DNA of 64,000 bases, from positions 310,001-374,000 of the forward strand of contig NZ_JAEACF010000001.1 of the NCBI RefSeq assembly GCF_016401385.1, given 5' to 3'. Made by a program: the position numbers and the translations under genes. The notes under the pieces were generated by a model. The model was not told the DNA's origin and did not search any database. It saw nothing but the letters and a program-made list of their open reading frames with translations. Position 1 is the stretch's first letter. Each line of letters begins with the position of its first letter. The DNA comes from Fictibacillus halophilus. GTDB taxonomy: Bacteria; Bacillota; Bacilli; Bacillales; Fictibacillaceae. Below, in pieces: positions 50,404-58,467 of this stretch.

Positions 50404-50773
50404 TAAAACAAATAATTAAAGAATTTAAATAATTTAAAGGGATTAAGCTCTATTAGTAGAAATATTAGGATAAGGCGCACTTTATATAAATATTGTGGAT
50501 TATAAAATTAACCAATAAAGAGGTGTCCATAAATTCTTGTCATAACCGGTTGGTGAGAGAGTAGCTAATTGAACTGCTGACATACCAATTCCGATATTGA
50601 GCCGGACTCTATTCCCAGTGAACAAAGGAGATTGTATGCTGGATTCTCAATAACGAGAGTAAAATATGCATGTTTTAACATACGATTTAGGATTCATTTT
50701 CCTAAGTAGGGGAAAATAAAGTTAAATGGCATATTGTTAATGGCAATTAATCGGAATACGAGGGGTGAGAGGT
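50404..50773. other. 370-bp intergenic region
   Basis: AT-rich at both ends, more mixed in the middle (50520-50650). No convincing plus-strand gene, riboswitch or terminator was recognised. A minus-strand open segment (50500-50646) is listed separately. TAATTAAAG- and TTTAAATAATTTAAA-like stretches near 50410-50440 give a weak palindrome only. Confidence 0.5.
50500..50646 (-). pseudogene. Possible decayed gene fragment, minus strand
   Basis: A 48-codon stop-bounded segment on the minus strand reads protein-like: ...FTGNRVRLNIGIGMSAVQLA, then TLSPTGYDKNLWTPLYWLIL and TAA. It has no start codon with a ribosome binding site (an internal ATG lies at GMSAV). The hydrophobic, Trp-rich end looks like a membrane C-terminus. 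I do not recognise the family; it may be a remnant or chance. Confidence 0.3.
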
Positions 50774-50959
50774 ATGAGAAAACCCGATGACGAGAAATTA
50801 TGGGACACAGGCACATCAGATTTCGAAGAAGGAGATAGAATCACCTTTCACAATACCGAGCAAGGTGTTGAGAAAACTTACACTGTGAAACGTGTAAAAG
50901 AGAATGGTGATATTGAACTTGTTTATTCTGTAAGAAAGCCGAGACCACCGATACAATAG
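50774..50959 (+). CDS. Small hypothetical protein, 61 residues
   Basis: Reads MRKPDDEKLWDTGTSDFEEG, then DRITFHNTEQGVEKTYTVKR and a basic Pro-rich end. It is predicted soluble and beta-rich, perhaps an SH3-like or small barrel domain, with an acidic start and basic end. GAGGGGTGAGAGG before ATG 50774 and the clean terminator downstream support it as a gene. No family recognised. Confidence 0.65.
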   Translation: MRKPDDEKLWDTGTSDFEEGDRITFHNTEQGVEKTYTVKRVKENGDIELVYSVRKPRPPIQ

Positions 50960-50979
50960 CATGCGATATAAATAGTAGG

Positions 50980-51010
50980 AACAGCTCACATGTTTAGTGA
51001 GCTGTTTTTC
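50980..51010 (+). terminator. Rho-independent terminator
   Basis: AACAGCTCAC (50980-50989) pairs perfectly with GTGAGCTGTT (50997-51006) around ATGTTTA, then TTT. Confidence 0.88.
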
Positions 51011-51147
51011 GTTTCTATTTTTGAATGAAAAATGTAATAGGTATGAATAAATGGTTAATAGTAATAGGAATGATAAATTATGGGTGTTTATGAATAGGTT
51101 ATTAAGGTAAAAGATGAGTGAACAGCATATTGGAGAGGAAGTTATAT

Positions 51148-51900
51148 ATGACTCAAAAGCCATTAATTGGATTAACAAGTACGATCATGTCAATCAATAC
51201 GATTGAAACTCATAATGAAAACGTTGATACGATCGTTGTTTATAATAAATTTGCAGAAACCGTTAGAGATGCAGGAGGAATACCTATTGTCATTCCAATG
51301 GGTAAGCCTGAAGAAGCTGAATATTATGCAGAATTGTGTGATGGATTAATCTTTACAGGTGGAGAAGACATTAGCTCCATCACTTATAATGAAGAACCTC
51401 ACCCAAAGGTGAAAAAGGTGAACAAACACCGTGATGACTTTGAGATTGAATTAGTGAAAAAAGCACGTGAGAACGAAAAAGCCATTCTAGCTATGTGTCG
51501 AGGCTATCATTTATTAAATGTTAGTTATGGAGGTACAATCATACAGGATGTGGAGAGTGAGTTTTCAGATAGTATTAATCACTTCCAATCTTCTGCAACA
51601 CGAACAGAACCTTCTCACACCGTTCGCATTGAAGAAGATAGTAAACTTTATAAGATTGTTGGGGAAAAGGAAGTTGCCGTAAACAGCTTTCATCACCAAG
51701 CAATAGGAAAAGTAGGTAAAGGACTCCGAGTAGCAGCACGAGCATCTGACGGTGTAATCGAGGCATTAGAATTAGAAGATCAGAATAAAACATTCTTGCT
51801 TGGAACACAGTGGCATCCAGAAGAATTGAGACATGAAAATGAGAATATGATGGCGATTATTACAACATTTATTAAAGAAGCGAAGAAAAATAAGGAATAG
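51148..51900 (+). CDS. Class I glutamine amidotransferase, gamma-glutamyl-GABA hydrolase type
   Basis: A 250-residue PuuD-like hydrolase (peptidase C26). The triad is Cys in LAMCRGYHLLNV, and His and Glu in LGTQWHPEEL; SFHHQAIGKVGKGL is the family's substrate loop. LIFTGGEDISSITYNEEPH matches the P-x-[ILM]-Y-x-E-[EKP] region. It cleaves gamma-glutamyl amides such as those in polyamine breakdown. GAGAGGAAG precedes ATG 51148; the frame continues 10 codons upstream. Monocistronic. Confidence 0.92.
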   Translation: MTQKPLIGLTSTIMSINTIETHNENVDTIVVYNKFAETVRDAGGIPIVIPMGKPEEAEYYAELCDGLIFTGGEDISSITYNEEPHPKVKKVNKHRDDFEIELVKKARENEKAILAMCRGYHLLNVSYGGTIIQDVESEFSDSINHFQSSATRTEPSHTVRIEEDSKLYKIVGEKEVAVNSFHHQAIGKVGKGLRVAARASDGVIEALELEDQNKTFLLGTQWHPEELRHENENMMAIITTFIKEAKKNKE

Positions 51901-51905
51901 AGATT

Positions 51906-51932
51906 GAAACCTCCACAACAGGAGGTTTCTTT
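51906..51932 (+). terminator. Rho-independent terminator
   Basis: GAAACCTCC (51906-51914) pairs perfectly with GGAGGTTTC (51921-51929), followed by TTTG. Confidence 0.8.
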
Positions 51933-52021
51933 GTTTGTTTGGAGAGGGAATGTTTAGAAAAGGAAACTTTTTTTAAGGTAACCCCGTAGTATATAATAGA
52001 AATTATTGAGGAGGCTGTCTC

Positions 52022-52354
52022 ATGAATTTATCGAGACTTTTAAAAATAATAACAGGCGGTATTGAGGCTTTCCTTGGCATTCCTTTTTTAGGAGGAGCCA
52101 TCATTCTTGCTTCAGCTTGGGGACCACTTCAATTCATGTTTGTTTTTCATTTAATCACACTCATTATTTGTATCGTTCAAAAAGAAAGATTTACAGGAAG
52201 TGTATTAGGTCTGATTACTTCTATAGTCGGCTATTTGCCTGTTATTGGAATGATCATGCATATCGTGACAGCACTAGTATTATTCTTTGATGCTGCAAGA
52301 GGGAGCAAAAAAAGGAAGAACGAGCATGTTATCGATGTAAGAAAAGGTTATTAA
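52022..52354 (+). CDS. Small membrane protein, 110 residues
   Basis: Three or four hydrophobic segments: IITGGIEAFLGIPFLGGAII, FMFVFHLITLIICIV, VLGLITSIVGYLPVIGMIMH and IVTALVLFFDAARG. The C-terminus is basic and soluble (KKRKNEHVIDVRKGY). GAGGAGG precedes ATG 52022. It resembles small uncharacterised Bacillus membrane proteins; no function is claimed. Single gene with its own terminator. Confidence 0.8.
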   Translation: MNLSRLLKIITGGIEAFLGIPFLGGAIILASAWGPLQFMFVFHLITLIICIVQKERFTGSVLGLITSIVGYLPVIGMIMHIVTALVLFFDAARGSKKRKNEHVIDVRKGY

Positions 52355-52374
52355 TAAGCTTTAATGTCGTACTG

Positions 52375-52411
52375 AAAAGCTTTCAGCCAAAACAGTGGTT
52401 GAAAGCTTTTT
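52375..52411 (+). terminator. Rho-independent terminator
   Basis: AAAAGCTTTCA (52375-52385) pairs perfectly with TGAAAGCTTTT (52400-52410), followed by TG; the T-run is short. Confidence 0.75.
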
Positions 52412-52480
52412 GTAAGAGAAAACGGGTTACGTTTGATGGAAGAATGTAATTTTTAGACAATATTATGAGGGGATGAAAGA

Positions 52481-52741
52481 TTGGAAATTATACTCTTTCC
52501 GATAACACAGATTGCTATCGCTTATTATTTGTATGTTCAAGCTCCGCTATATAATAAAGATCGGTGGCTCTGGTCCATACTAGGCTTTGTTTTTGGTCTC
52601 TTCACGTTAAGTATTTTTCTTATTTCAACAAAACGAAAAGCATTAGGTTGGACGATATTAATAGCAATGATTCTTTCTTTTATAGCGGGAATTCTATTTT
52701 TAAGTTTATTAGTATGGGCTGTCTTTTTCTCAAAAGGATAA
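52481..52741 (+). CDS. Small membrane protein, 86 residues
   Basis: Three hydrophobic segments: ILFPITQIAIAYYLYVQAP, LWSILGFVFGLFTLSIFLIS and LGWTILIAMILSFIAGILFL. A basic loop (TKRKA) lies between the second and third. TTG 52481 follows GAGGGGAT at good spacing. The layout resembles short bacterial membrane proteins of unknown function. The cyclotransferase gene begins 26 bp after its stop, so the two are likely co-transcribed. Confidence 0.75.
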   Translation: MEIILFPITQIAIAYYLYVQAPLYNKDRWLWSILGFVFGLFTLSIFLISTKRKALGWTILIAMILSFIAGILFLSLLVWAVFFSKG

Positions 52742-52767
52742 CACTGTATGTCGAAGAAGGTGAGTTT

Positions 52768-53154
52768 ATGAAAAAACATCTTGTGTTTGTTTATGGCACG
52801 CTTCGAAAAGGTGGAAGTAATGCTCATTTTTTGCAGAATGCAAAATGCATAGAACATGGATGTTACACAGAGGGACAGCTGTATGATACAGGTTTAGGTT
52901 ACCCAGCATTAGTTCCAGAGAAAGATAAATGGGTAACAGGTGAGTTATATGAAGTATCAACATGCGAACTTGAACAATTAGACGAACTTGAAGATTTTGT
53001 GGAAAACAGAGCAGATAATTTATATGATCGTGTCCGTATTAAGGTTAACACTACAAATGTTATAGAAGAAGCTTTCGTGTATGTGATGAGAATCAAAAAA
53101 AGTCACTACGTATCGATCGTTGAGAATGATTGGCTGAAATATCTCAATAAATAA
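52768..53154 (+). CDS. Gamma-glutamylcyclotransferase-like protein
   Basis: A 128-residue GGCT-fold (AIG2-like) protein. VFVYGTLRKGGSNAHFL is the Y-G-T/S-L-[RM] substrate loop, and LDELEDFVENRADNLYDR carries the conserved catalytic Glu region. Such enzymes release 5-oxoproline from gamma-glutamylamines. AAGGTGAG supports ATG 52768; the same frame is open 204 bp further upstream but there it runs through the previous gene in another frame, so that extension is not coding. Confidence 0.88.
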   Translation: MKKHLVFVYGTLRKGGSNAHFLQNAKCIEHGCYTEGQLYDTGLGYPALVPEKDKWVTGELYEVSTCELEQLDELEDFVENRADNLYDRVRIKVNTTNVIEEAFVYVMRIKKSHYVSIVENDWLKYLNK

Positions 53155-53163
53155 TTAAACAAA

Positions 53164-53196
53164 AAAGAGGTCACCATCAACTGGTAGACCTCTTTC
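53164..53196. terminator. Terminator hairpin between convergent genes
   Basis: AAAGAGGTC (53164-53172) pairs with GACCTCTTT (53187-53195), with an inner ACCA/TGGT continuation. The A-run before it and TTTC after suit both directions. Confidence 0.75.
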
Positions 53197-53219
53197 ATTA
53201 TAGTAAGGAAATATCTTCT

Positions 53220-53447
53220 CTATTTAGCGATTAAGTTGTTAATACAATGAACAGCTGAGTCGACGTTATCAAACCGTTGAAGGGAGTTTGTTTCAATCTG
53301 GATCACTTCGAACGATTGATCGTTCTTTAAATACTTAACAGAAAAAACAGCCGAGTTGTTCTCACTAAAGGTGTGTGTAATATCTGATTCGATATACTGT
53401 TTGTTCTGCAAATTCAAGAGTATGTTTTTCACTTCTTGTTGGTTCAT
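53220..53447 (-). CDS. Small hypothetical protein, 75 residues
   Basis: Reads MNQQEVKNILLNLQNKQYIE at the start; later VFSVKYLKNDQSFEVIQIE suggests a beta-hairpin, and a C-terminal helix (VDSAVHCINNLI) follows. It is soluble and small, with no family recognised. AAAGGGGA lies about 10 nt before ATG 53447. It shares the minus strand with the OsmC gene but is 134 bp downstream of it, so it may be a separate unit. Confidence 0.7.
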   Translation of the reverse strand: MNQQEVKNILLNLQNKQYIESDITHTFSENNSAVFSVKYLKNDQSFEVIQIETNSLQRFDNVDSAVHCINNLIAK

Positions 53448-53581
53448 GATACATCGTCCCCTTTCTATTATGGGGGAACTTGTTAGGAACCCAAATAATA
53501 AAATTATTTTCCTTCCTTAACATTTATGCTAACATAAGTAATTTTTTAAGTACAGATAACGAAAGACCTGTTCGTATAATT

Positions 53582-54028
53582 TTATCCTTTTTTTATCGTC
53601 AAAATCGCATCTATTTCGACATTACCTTTCAATGCTCGTGAAATCATACACGAATGCTCAGCTTTAATGGCGAGTTTTTGAAGCAGTGTCGAAATATCTT
53701 TTGACGGGTCATGTTTGATCGTGACGACCGGTCGATGAATGATTTTCTGATATGTAATCACTCCATTTGTAACATCAACATATCCTTCAGATTCCATCGT
53801 TAAATCTATCTTCTCTATCTTACTTCGTTCCATCATGGCAGCGAGTGTGATGATATAACAAGTTGCTGCTGCTCCTAACAACATCTCATCGGGATTCGTA
53901 CCAATTCCAGGTCCATCCATCTCAGGGGGAATGGATACCTGTGTTTTTAAATTCTGTGTTTCTATCGTTCCAGTAGCATTTCTTCCACCTGGCCAATGGG
54001 CATTTAGATGAAAAACATGTTGTGCCAT
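53582..54028 (-). CDS. OsmC/Ohr-family protein
   Basis: A 148-residue peroxiredoxin-like protein. The two reactive cysteines are Cys57 (GAAATCYIITLAAMMER) and Cys127 (AEHSCMISRALKG), the Ohr/OsmC arrangement in which organic hydroperoxides are reduced. The N-terminus (HLNAHWPGGRNATGTIE) and the PPEMDGPGIGTNPDEML loop match the SACOL1771 subfamily rather than OhrA. GAGGTGAT precedes ATG 54028. No OhrR regulator is next to it. Confidence 0.92.
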   Translation of the reverse strand: MAQHVFHLNAHWPGGRNATGTIETQNLKTQVSIPPEMDGPGIGTNPDEMLLGAAATCYIITLAAMMERSKIEKIDLTMESEGYVDVTNGVITYQKIIHRPVVTIKHDPSKDISTLLQKLAIKAEHSCMISRALKGNVEIDAILTIKKG

Positions 54029-54196
54029 TTTAAATCACCTCAACTTCTTACTCCTTTAAGTGTAAAGCAAGTGAGCCTTTACGTCACATATCCTGTTTAA
54101 AGTGTACAAAATGTTTTTTTGTTTTTTTTAGTGATCCAAATCAAATTTGTTTTCGTTAGCTATTTGAAAACACTTACAGAAGGAGGTGATAACCAG

Positions 54197-55234
54197 GTGA
54201 AACGATTTGTACAATTGGTTGTATTCGCAGCCGGCATGAGTATTCCCGCGATCGTATCGGCTGATAGCGGAGGGATTCTTTCTCCAGTAACAGACCTAAC
54301 AAAGGAAACAACTGAGATTGTTGAAAGTGTTCCAGACAAAGTGAACATTTCTGCGAAAGATCATTCAGTTTCCGATGAGGTTGTGAGACCTACTCTTAAC
54401 ACAGTTACAAATATTGTTAAAGACACAACTCGTGCTGTCGACAGGGTGGATCAAACGGTTAACAAAGTTACGGAGACCGTAAAGCCAGTAGATGAAGCGA
54501 TCAAAATGGTAACGAATACAGTCGATACGGTAAAAGAAACAGTACCGACAGAAAAGCTAAAAAGTTCTAAACCTATCGTGGATGTTAACCTTTCTGAAAA
54601 ACCATCGATAAAAGTCGATGTGTTAGATCAGGAGGTGAACGTTACGGTCCCTGTTACACCGGAAAAACCTCAAGTAGAGGTGAAGCTTCCAGTCGTTTCA
54701 GAGATTGTTACTACTAAGCCGGAAGTTGAGGAAGTGGTCAAAGCAAAACCAGAACCAGTTCCTAGCTCAACACCAGTCACTGAACCTGTTGTGGAGAACA
54801 AACCGGTTATTGGTGAAAAAATTAATGAAACAAAGGATGCAAGAATTCAAAAACCAGAAGTTGTTATGAAAAAAGAAATTCTTGAAAAAGAAACAGAGAA
54901 TCCCGTTAGTACGGGTACGAGTGGAGAGGTACTTAAAAAGAGAAGAGATCTCAAAGAATCTGAGAAGCCTATCAGGAAAAAAATGAGTTCGGATTATCCG
55001 GTAACTCAAATGCTAACACCATCATCTCAAGGTGGACAAACTCCTTCAAGTGCTAACAATGGACCGATGACCTCTTCAAGTTCAAGCACAATGACTTTCT
55101 TGGCTATTTTAGATGGAGGGCAAAATAATACTCAGCTTGAAACAGGAATTCGACTTGATGGAGGAGTTCGTCACTATTATGATCAATGGCTAAATGCTCC
55201 ACCTGGGCAACCACCTCAATCTTTCTTCTTCTAA
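54197..55234 (+). CDS. Secreted repetitive protein with Pro/Glu/Lys-rich middle (unknown)
   Basis: A 345-residue exported protein. GTG 54197 sits 8 nt after a perfect AAGGAGGTGAT, and a signal peptide follows (KRFVQLVVFAAGMSIPAIVS then ADS). Residues about 25-120 are amphipathic segments with a repeating [NT]-x-V-x-x-[TI]-V-K-[DE]-T pattern, likely a helix bundle or coiled coil. About 130-270 is rich in Pro, Glu, Lys and Val (PVTPEKPQVEVKLPV). The end is a distinct block (FLAILDGGQNNTQLETGIRL ... QWLNAPPGQPPQSFFF). No enzyme domain is seen. The next gene, also secreted and repetitive, starts 51 bp later. Confidence 0.8.
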   Translation: MKRFVQLVVFAAGMSIPAIVSADSGGILSPVTDLTKETTEIVESVPDKVNISAKDHSVSDEVVRPTLNTVTNIVKDTTRAVDRVDQTVNKVTETVKPVDEAIKMVTNTVDTVKETVPTEKLKSSKPIVDVNLSEKPSIKVDVLDQEVNVTVPVTPEKPQVEVKLPVVSEIVTTKPEVEEVVKAKPEPVPSSTPVTEPVVENKPVIGEKINETKDARIQKPEVVMKKEILEKETENPVSTGTSGEVLKKRRDLKESEKPIRKKMSSDYPVTQMLTPSSQGGQTPSSANNGPMTSSSSSTMTFLAILDGGQNNTQLETGIRLDGGVRHYYDQWLNAPPGQPPQSFFF

Positions 55235-55285
55235 TTCATTTTTGGTAAAACAAAAAAATTAAGAAGAAGAAGGAGAGAAAATAAA

Positions 55286-56677
55286 ATGAAAAAATCAAAC
55301 TTTATTAGAACATTTGCGATTACTGGTGCTGCTGCGGCAGGTTTATTCTTTGGAGGAAGTGAAACATTTGCAGATGAAGGTTCATCAAGTCTTAAAATTG
55401 GAACAGGATTGATTAGCAATATTCAGCTTTCAGATAAAGATGAAGAGTCTAATCTAAACCTTGATCTAGGTACTGTAACAGGTATCGAACTAGAGAATTC
55501 AGATGATGAGTCTAACCACAATAGCGTAAAAACAAACGTTGGTGCAAATGTAAATGCAGAAACTTCCAGTGATGAAGATGAAAAATCTCAAGGGGGTACG
55601 GCTGTAAATGCAGGAGTTGAAGCGGAATCGAAAACTGAAGATCAAAGCGACGATTCAAAAGCAAATGTGGCTGTCGGAACGGATGCTACAGTTAAGAGTT
55701 CTTCTTCTGATGATGAAGGCAAAGCGTCTGTAAACGCAGATACAAAGGTTGGAGCTGAAGTTCGTTCTAATGAAGAAGACAACAAAGATTCTAGTTCTCT
55801 AAATGCTGGAGCAGATGTTCAAGCAGCTGTTGAAGCACAAGATGAAAAAGAATCAAATACAGAGGTTGCTACGAATGCAGGTTTAGCTGCAGGGGTAGAA
55901 GCTACTGATGAAGATGAAAAGTCAAGTGCGAAAGTAGATCTAGGCACAGATGTGAAGGCGAACGTAACTTCTGAAGATGAAGAAGATAACTCTTCTTTGA
56001 TGGCTGATGCTGGTCTATGGGCAGGAGTAGAAGCAACTGAGGAAGACGAGAGGTCAAGTGCGAAAGTAGATCTAGGCACAGATGTGAAAGCGAACGTAAC
56101 TTCCGAAGATGAAGAAGATAACTCTTCTTTGATGGCTGATGCTGGTCTATGGGCAGGAGTAGAAGCAACTGAAGAAGACGAAGAGTCAAGTGCGAAAGTA
56201 GATCTAGGCACAGATGTAGTGGCGAACGTAACTTCTGAAGACGAAGAAGATAATTCTTCTTTAATGGCTGATGCAGGTCTATGGGCAGGAGTAGAAGCAA
56301 CTCAAGAAGACGAGAAATCAAGTGCGAATGTAAATCTAGGAACAGACGTGATGGCGAACGTTATGTCTGAAGACGAAGAAGATCGTTCTTCTTTAAGCAC
56401 AATGCTTAACACGGATGCAGCACTTTCTCTACATTCTGAAGATGAGCTTGAAAATACTTCTCTTAAGTTAAATACTTCTATCATGGCTGATCTAATGAGC
56501 TCATTTGATGAAAATCAAGATCGCTCTTTACTACATTCATCATTAGATACTGGTCTTGAACTAGATCTTGAAGGCGATGATGAAGATCGTGGGTTTAATT
56601 TAAATCTTTGGACGGGCTTAATGCTTGGTGCAATGTATGAAGGACAAGATAGTGAAGATTCTATCATAGAGCTTTAA
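55286..56677 (+). CDS. Secreted acidic protein built of about 19 repeats of roughly 22 residues
   Basis: A 463-residue exported protein: the signal peptide (1 to about 29) ends ETFA. The rest is a chain of about 19 units, each S-S-x-[LV]-x-[VLA]-x-x-G-x-x-[VAL]-x-[VA]-x-[VL], then a turn of four to seven Asp/Glu/Ser such as SEDEEDN. Units alternate (SSAKVDLGTDVKANVTSEDE and SSLMADAGLWAGVEATEEDE). The pattern suggests stacked beta-strands (a solenoid or amyloid-like array) with acidic, possibly calcium-binding turns. GAAGGAGAGAA supports ATG 55286. Function unknown; a matrix, coat or surface structure is inference. Confidence 0.85.
   Translation: MKKSNFIRTFAITGAAAAGLFFGGSETFADEGSSSLKIGTGLISNIQLSDKDEESNLNLDLGTVTGIELENSDDESNHNSVKTNVGANVNAETSSDEDEKSQGGTAVNAGVEAESKTEDQSDDSKANVAVGTDATVKSSSSDDEGKASVNADTKVGAEVRSNEEDNKDSSSLNAGADVQAAVEAQDEKESNTEVATNAGLAAGVEATDEDEKSSAKVDLGTDVKANVTSEDEEDNSSLMADAGLWAGVEATEEDERSSAKVDLGTDVKANVTSEDEEDNSSLMADAGLWAGVEATEEDEESSAKVDLGTDVVANVTSEDEEDNSSLMADAGLWAGVEATQEDEKSSANVNLGTDVMANVMSEDEEDRSSLSTMLNTDAALSLHSEDELENTSLKLNTSIMADLMSSFDENQDRSLLHSSLDTGLELDLEGDDEDRGFNLNLWTGLMLGAMYEGQDSEDSIIEL
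55907..56340 (+). repeat. 132-bp near-identical tandem repeat inside the acidic repeat gene
   Basis: The two-unit block (44 residues, 132 bp) recurs about three and a third times with few changes, for example the stretch encoding KVDLGTDVKANVTSEDEEDN at 55929, 56061 and 56193. The more diverged units on either side point to expansion from the centre. The repeat also leaves long open frames on the other strand, which are not genes. Confidence 0.9.
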
Positions 56678-56687
56678 TAGAAAAGAT

Positions 56688-56719
56688 AAAAAGAGATGGC
56701 AGACGTGCTGTCTCTTTTT
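56688..56719 (+). terminator. Rho-independent terminator
   Basis: AAAAAGAGA (56688-56696) pairs with TCTCTTTTT (56711-56719) with an upper GGCAG/CTG part. Confidence 0.85.
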
Positions 56720-56847
56720 CTATTGAATGAAAAAATGTGGATAACTTTTTTAAAATGTAAATGAACTATTTTTATAGGTTAATATGTAGAAAACACCCTA
56801 AGTAAATGGAGAGAATTAGCGAAGGAAATAAATTGTTGGGGGACAGT

Positions 56848-56886
56848 CCCTCATGTATACTTAAGTTTATTAAGTATACATGAGGG
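56848..56886. promoter_or_regulatory. Long perfect inverted repeat upstream of the MFS exporter gene
   Basis: CCCTCATGTATACTTAA (56848-56864) and TTAAGTATACATGAGGG (56870-56886) are perfect 17-bp arms around GTTTA, ending 22 bp before the start codon. The left arm overlaps GGGAC-A-GTCCC (56840-56850). There is no T-run. It could be an operator for a repressor of the exporter or a transcript hairpin that controls translation. Confidence 0.7.
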
Positions 56887-56908
56887 TGTTAGGTTAGGAG
56901 ATGGCGCT

Positions 56909-58429
56909 ATGGTGCATAAAGAAACAAATTTAAAGTTAGTAGTGGCTGGATTATTGCTGGGTATTCTAATGGCCGCGATGGACAATACCATTGTTGCTAC
57001 GGCGATGGGGACAATTGTAGCGGACCTTGGTGGTTTTGATAAATTCGTTTGGGTTACGGGTTCTTATATGGTCGCAGTAATGGCAGGGATGCCTATTTAC
57101 GGTAAGCTGTCTGACATGTATGGTAGAAAACGATTCTTCATTTTTGGCCTTATCGTTTTCCTTATCGGCTCTGCTCTTTGCGGTCTTGCTCAAAATATGG
57201 AACAGCTGATAGCGTTTAGAGCGCTTCAAGGTATAGGCGGTGGAGCATTGATGCCTATTGCCTTTACGATTGTTTTTGATATTTTCCCTCCAGAAAAGAG
57301 AGGGAAGATGACAGGGTTGCTCGGAGCTGTATTCGGTACTTCAAGTGTTCTCGGACCTTTACTTGGAGCATTCATTACAGATGCGATCAGCTGGCATTGG
57401 GTGTTTTATATTAACGTCCCAATTGGTGCAGCTTCCTTCTACTTGATCTTCCGTTATTATAAAGAAACACTCGAACACCGTGAACAAAAGATTGACTGGT
57501 GGGGTGCCATCACACTTGTGATCGCCGTAGTTAGTTTGATGTTTGCCCTTGAACTTGGTGGAAAGACATATGCGTGGGATTCAACTCAAATCGTAGCTTT
57601 GTTTACAATATTCACCGTCTTTTTCATTGTGTTCTTTGCAGTCGAACAAAAAGCATCTGAACCGATTATTTCATTTTGGATGTTTAAGAAGAGGCTTTTT
57701 GCTACTTCTCAAATTCTAGGTTTTCTCTACGGCGGAACATTCATTATTTTAGCCGTATTTATTCCCATCTTCGTTCAAGCGGTTTATGGAGGCTCTGCAA
57801 CTAGTGCAGGATTAATTCTTACACCCATGATGTTAGGATCTGTTGCTGGAAGTATGATTGGTGGTATCTTTCAAACCAAAACAAGCTTCCGTAATCTCAT
57901 GATTGTATCCGTGATTTCTTATTTCACAGGCATGTATATGTTAAGTGGTATGACACCAGATACTTCTAGAATGATGCTTACAATTTTTATGGTGACTGTG
58001 GGATTTGGTATGGGCTTCTCGTTCTCCTTATTACCTGCAGCGACTATCAACAAGATGGAGTTTCGTTATAGAGGTTCAGCCAACTCTACGAATGCCTTTT
58101 TACGATCATTAGGTATGACTCTAGGTGTAACCATTTTTGGAGCACTTCAAAATCGAATTTTTTATGAGAAAGTAAGTGAGAATTTAAAAGGCTTTGCAGG
58201 TCAAGGTGCTGGAGCATTTAAAGATATTGATCCACAAAAAGTATTTCAGGCAGGGGAGCGATCTAAAATACCTCCTGAAGTTTTAGATGGAATAACAGCC
58301 TCTATGTCTGCCTCGATTACGACCGTTTTCACATATGCTTTGATTCCAATCGCGATTTCAGCTGTTGTTATATTGTTTATGGGTAATGAACGGGTAGAGA
58401 CCTCAAAACAAAATATAAAATCAAAATAA
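56909..58429 (+). CDS. EmrB/QacA-type drug:proton antiporter (DHA2 MFS)
   Basis: A 506-residue, roughly 14-segment exporter. The DHA2 signatures are present: LDNTIVATA-like text as MDNTIVATAMGTIV near the start (motif D1), GKLSDMYGRKRFF (motif A), RALQGIGGGALMP (motif B) and GLLGAVFGTSSVLGPLLGA (motif C, the antiporter motif). It likely exports toxic lipophilic or cationic compounds. AGGAG is 8 nt before ATG 56909. The palindrome just upstream suggests regulation; no TetR or MarR gene is adjacent. Confidence 0.93.
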   Translation: MVHKETNLKLVVAGLLLGILMAAMDNTIVATAMGTIVADLGGFDKFVWVTGSYMVAVMAGMPIYGKLSDMYGRKRFFIFGLIVFLIGSALCGLAQNMEQLIAFRALQGIGGGALMPIAFTIVFDIFPPEKRGKMTGLLGAVFGTSSVLGPLLGAFITDAISWHWVFYINVPIGAASFYLIFRYYKETLEHREQKIDWWGAITLVIAVVSLMFALELGGKTYAWDSTQIVALFTIFTVFFIVFFAVEQKASEPIISFWMFKKRLFATSQILGFLYGGTFIILAVFIPIFVQAVYGGSATSAGLILTPMMLGSVAGSMIGGIFQTKTSFRNLMIVSVISYFTGMYMLSGMTPDTSRMMLTIFMVTVGFGMGFSFSLLPAATINKMEFRYRGSANSTNAFLRSLGMTLGVTIFGALQNRIFYEKVSENLKGFAGQGAGAFKDIDPQKVFQAGERSKIPPEVLDGITASMSASITTVFTYALIPIAISAVVILFMGNERVETSKQNIKSK

Positions 58430-58467
58430 AAAAGAGTTTGGGAAGTGATTATCCCAAACTCTTTTTT
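58428..58467. terminator. Bidirectional terminator
   Basis: AAAAGAGTTTGGG and CCCAAACTCTTTT form a perfect stem around AAGTGATTAT, with A- and T-runs on both sides, between convergent genes. Confidence 0.92.

Noticed and set aside
50404..50773. Riboswitch or leader RNA before the 61-residue gene
   Set aside because: I could not match the sequence to a known aptamer core or find a terminator/antiterminator pair.
52564..52767. A 68-codon N-terminal extension of the gamma-glutamylcyclotransferase
   Set aside because: The extension overlaps the 86-residue membrane protein in another frame, and the cyclotransferase family begins at the ATG at 52768, which has its own ribosome binding site.
55819..56484. 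Minus-strand open frames over the acidic repeat gene
   Set aside because: They are shadows of the 132-bp repeat, with Ser/Leu-rich text and no start signal.
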